Of a stretch of DNA of 6,924 nt, positions 5,623 to 6,924 are shown piece by piece (position 1 is the stretch's first letter; each line of letters starts with the position of its first letter). This DNA comes from an uncultured cyanobacterium (GTDB lineage Bacteria; Cyanobacteriota; Cyanobacteriia; PCC-6307; Cyanobiaceae). The position numbers were made by a program, and so were the translations under genes. A model generated the notes under the pieces. The model searched no databases and was not told the origin of the DNA. It saw only the letters and a program-made list of their open reading frames with translations. Where the stretch lies: the NCBI GenBank assembly GCA_903934745.1, contig CAIZOZ010000244.1:1-6924 (forward strand), written 5' to 3'.

Positions 5623-6018
5623 ATGGGCGTCAACTCCATCACCCTCGTCGGCCGGGCCGGCCGCGATCCCGAAGTGCGCTACTTCGAATCCGGCAGCATG
5701 GTTGCCAACCTCACCCTGGCGGTGAACCGCCGCAGCTCGGGCGATGAACCCGACTGGTTCAACCTCGAAATCTGGGGCAAGCAGGCCCAGGTGGCTGCCG
5801 ACTACGTCCGCAAGGGTTCCCTGGTGGGCATCATCGGCTCATTCAAGCTTGATCGCTGGACCGATCGCACCAGTGGCGAGGAACGCTCCAAACCGGTGAT
5901 CCGCGTTGATCGCCTCGAACTGCTCGGCAGCAAGCGAGACGGCGACAACAGCAGCCCCGCCGGAGCAGGGGGCGGCTATGGCGGTGGCGAGCCGAGCGAC
6001 GAGGACGTGCCGTTCTGA
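5623..6018 (+). CDS. ssb: Single-stranded DNA-binding protein
   Basis: Ssb coats and protects single-stranded DNA during replication, recombination and repair, usually as a tetramer of OB folds. The 131-residue protein opens MGVNSITLVGRAGRDPEVRY, followed by the OB-fold strands ANLTLAVNR (28-36), DWFNLEIWGKQAQVAADYV (44-62) and SLVGIIGSFKLDRW (66-79). Residues 44-56 include the conserved Trp and Phe that stack on DNA. A Gly-rich linker (about 113-122) leads to the acidic tip DEDVPF (126-131), which recruits partner proteins in this family. The length is typical for cyanobacteria and shorter than the E. coli protein, because the linker is short. The ATG at 5623 starts directly at the conserved N-terminus. 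The leader is pyrimidine- and C-rich with no clear Shine-Dalgarno sequence. The gene is monocistronic, ended by a strong terminator. Confidence 0.97.
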   Translation: MGVNSITLVGRAGRDPEVRYFESGSMVANLTLAVNRRSSGDEPDWFNLEIWGKQAQVAADYVRKGSLVGIIGSFKLDRWTDRTSGEERSKPVIRVDRLELLGSKRDGDNSSPAGAGGGYGGGEPSDEDVPF

Positions 6019-6046
6019 ACCCAGGGAGCCAGGACCTGGCCAGCGG

Positions 6047-6091
6047 GGCTTGTGCCACTCGCCCATCCGGGCTATCAAGTGGCACGAAGCC
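6047..6091 (+). ncRNA. Structured element in the ssb 3' region, possible small RNA
   Basis: Between the ssb stop and its terminator, the plus strand can fold into a long stem. GTGCCACT (6052-6059) pairs perfectly with AGTGGCAC (6078-6085). Past one bulged G (6086), GGCTT (6047-6051) pairs with AAGCC (6087-6091), giving 13 bp in all. Inside it, GCCC (6061-6064) pairs with GGGC (6069-6072) around ATCC. The terminator stem begins 5 nt later. This may be a 3'-UTR stabilising structure, a processed small RNA from the ssb transcript, or an independently transcribed RNA ending at that terminator. I do not recognise a known RNA family. The pairing is seen; the RNA function is inferred. Confidence 0.4.
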
Positions 6092-6096
6092 AACCG

Positions 6097-6123
6097 AGGC
6101 GCCCCTCCCGGGGCGCCTTTTTT
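6097..6123 (+). terminator. Rho-independent terminator downstream of ssb
   Basis: AGGCGCCCC (6097-6105) pairs perfectly with GGGGCGCCT (6110-6118) across a TCCC loop, a 9-bp GC-rich stem. It is followed by six T residues (6118-6123, the first belonging to the stem). This is a textbook intrinsic terminator 78 nt after the ssb stop. On the minus strand no T-run follows the stem, so it should not terminate transcripts from the convergent DedA gene. Confidence 0.93.
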
Positions 6124-6199
6124 AATGAGGGCGCCAGACCGCCCACTGGGCAGCCAAGCCGCGGCCCGATCCGGCCAGCGTCCGTGGCTCAGAACTCGG

Positions 6200-6841
6200 T
6201 CAGTGGGACGACTGCCGCCGCTTCCAGATCCGCAGACCCAGCCAGACCACAACCGCGAAAATCAGCAGCGCCAGCAGCTTGTTGACGACGCCCTCCACCG
6301 GCTTGATCATCCCCAGCACCCGGCTCCAGTTGCTGCCCAGGGCCCAGCCAGCCCCGGTGAGCGCCGCGGTCCAGATCAGGCTGCCGGCGGTGGTCCAGAA
6401 CAGGAACGAGCCGAAGGGCATCAGCTCGATCCCCGCCGGCACCGAGATCAGGGTGCGGATCGCAGGAATCAAGCGGCCCCAGAACACCACGGCAGCGCCG
6501 TGGCGCTGAAACCAGCGGCGCGAGTTGGCGAGCTCCTCCGTGGACACCCCCAGCCAACGCCCATGCCGGCTCACCCAGTGCTGCAGACGCTCTTCATTCA
6601 CCAGCCGGCCCACCCCGTACCAGGGCAAGGCCCCCACCACCGTGCCCAGCAGGCCGGCCAGCACCACCAGCACCACATTGAGCTTGCCCTGGCCCACGTA
6701 GAAGCCAGCCAGGGGCATGATCAATTCCGAAGGAATCGGCGGAATCAAGTTCTCCAGCACCATGGCGGCAAAGATGCCCAGGTAGCCCCACTGCTCCACC
6801 AGACCCTCCACGACTGTGTTGAGCGAGCTGAGCATCGACAT
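6200..6841 (-). CDS. DedA family membrane protein
   Basis: This is a 213-residue member of the DedA/SNARE-associated (VTT domain) family: inner-membrane proteins implicated in phospholipid transport or scrambling, membrane-potential homeostasis and cell division. The N-terminal part contains GYLGIFAAMVLENLIPPIPSE (19-39), with the family acidic residues E30 and E39 and a Pro-rich re-entrant loop. This is followed by LIMPLAGF and a Gly/Leu-rich membrane segment (about 54-78). The conserved stretch VVFWGRLIPAIRTLISVPAG (118-137) carries the paired arginines R123 and R129 typical of the family. Two further hydrophobic segments lie near 144-170 and 186-205, and the tail is basic (KRRQSSH). The length is normal. 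M1 at 6841 is used; M3 at 6835 is an alternative, and neither has a strong Shine-Dalgarno sequence. It converges on ssb. The specific substrate cannot be deduced. Confidence 0.93.
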   Translation of the reverse strand: MSMLSSLNTVVEGLVEQWGYLGIFAAMVLENLIPPIPSELIMPLAGFYVGQGKLNVVLVVLAGLLGTVVGALPWYGVGRLVNEERLQHWVSRHGRWLGVSTEELANSRRWFQRHGAAVVFWGRLIPAIRTLISVPAGIELMPFGSFLFWTTAGSLIWTAALTGAGWALGSNWSRVLGMIKPVEGVVNKLLALLIFAVVVWLGLRIWKRRQSSH

Positions 6842-6875
6842 AGCTTGCCGGCGATGGGGGATCTTCCAGACCGTG

Positions 6876-6905
6876 AGCGTAGGAGTGCTCGCGACCGCCG
6901 CTCAA
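6876..6905 (-). promoter_or_regulatory. Candidate promoter for the DedA gene
   Basis: Upstream of the DedA gene, TTGAGC (6905-6900) and TACGCT (6881-6876) lie 18 bp apart. They loosely match -35 and TAnnnT -10 elements, and would place the transcription start about 30 nt before the ATG at 6841. The 83 bp between that ATG and the right edge hold no convincing gene end, so a promoter is expected around here, but the match is weak. Confidence 0.2.
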
Positions 6906-6924
6906 CCGGCCGGGGCCACCACAC

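Noticed and set aside
6141..6151. Short palindrome GCCCACTGGGC downstream of the DedA gene
   Set aside because: The stem would leave almost no loop, and there is no T-run on the minus strand, so it is not a credible DedA terminator.
6902..6924. Possible C-terminus of an upstream minus-strand gene (VVAPAG then TGA)
   Set aside because: Only six codons lie in the window, and they match nothing I recognise, so a gene end cannot be supported.
1..6924. HIP1 octamers (GCGATCGC), insertion sequences, attachment sites
   Set aside because: I looked for these and saw no copy or terminal inverted repeat. Several GATCGC strings occur but none completes the HIP1 octamer.

Overview
This window looks like the chromosome of a GC-rich picocyanobacterium of the Synechococcus/Cyanobium type. 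That assignment rests on the RpaB (Ycf27) regulator, the Ssb and MreB sequences, and a gene order (lysS, rpaB, solute-binding protein, mreD, mreC, mreB on one strand, then ssb on the other) that I recall from marine Synechococcus relatives; I could not check it by search. I saw no mobile element, CRISPR array, tRNA or rRNA, and no copy of the cyanobacterial HIP1 octamer.

Layout. From about 5453 down to 1, everything is on the minus strand and reads as one block in transcription order: mreB, mreC, mreD, a sugar-type ABC solute-binding lipoprotein, rpaB, and the first 43 codons of lysS, which runs off the left edge. The three mre genes are tightly packed (5-nt gap, then a 1-nt overlap). A 446-bp stretch (2589-3034) separates mreD from the lipoprotein gene. 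Instead of unique spacer it carries a 15-bp degenerate tandem array with perfect register, and it stays open in the lipoprotein frame from an ATG that overlaps the mreD stop as ATGA. On the plus strand, ssb (5623-6018) diverges from mreB. It is followed by a 13-bp bulged stem-loop and a strong intrinsic terminator. A DedA-family membrane protein gene (6200-6841, minus strand) converges on ssb.

How the genes fit together. MreB, MreC and MreD form the cytoskeletal and membrane scaffold that steers lateral peptidoglycan synthesis. RpaB is the essential OmpR-type regulator that controls light-stress and photosystem genes in cyanobacteria. LysS charges tRNA-Lys. Ssb protects single-stranded DNA. 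DedA proteins act in membrane lipid and envelope homeostasis. The lipoprotein is an orphan substrate-binding component with no permease or ATPase beside it.

Most of the window is ordinary core genome. The parts worth a second look are the 15-bp array and ATGA-coupled reading frame between mreD and the lipoprotein gene, a perfect 16-bp palindrome overlapping a candidate mreB -10 box, and the structured RNA-like element between ssb and its terminator.
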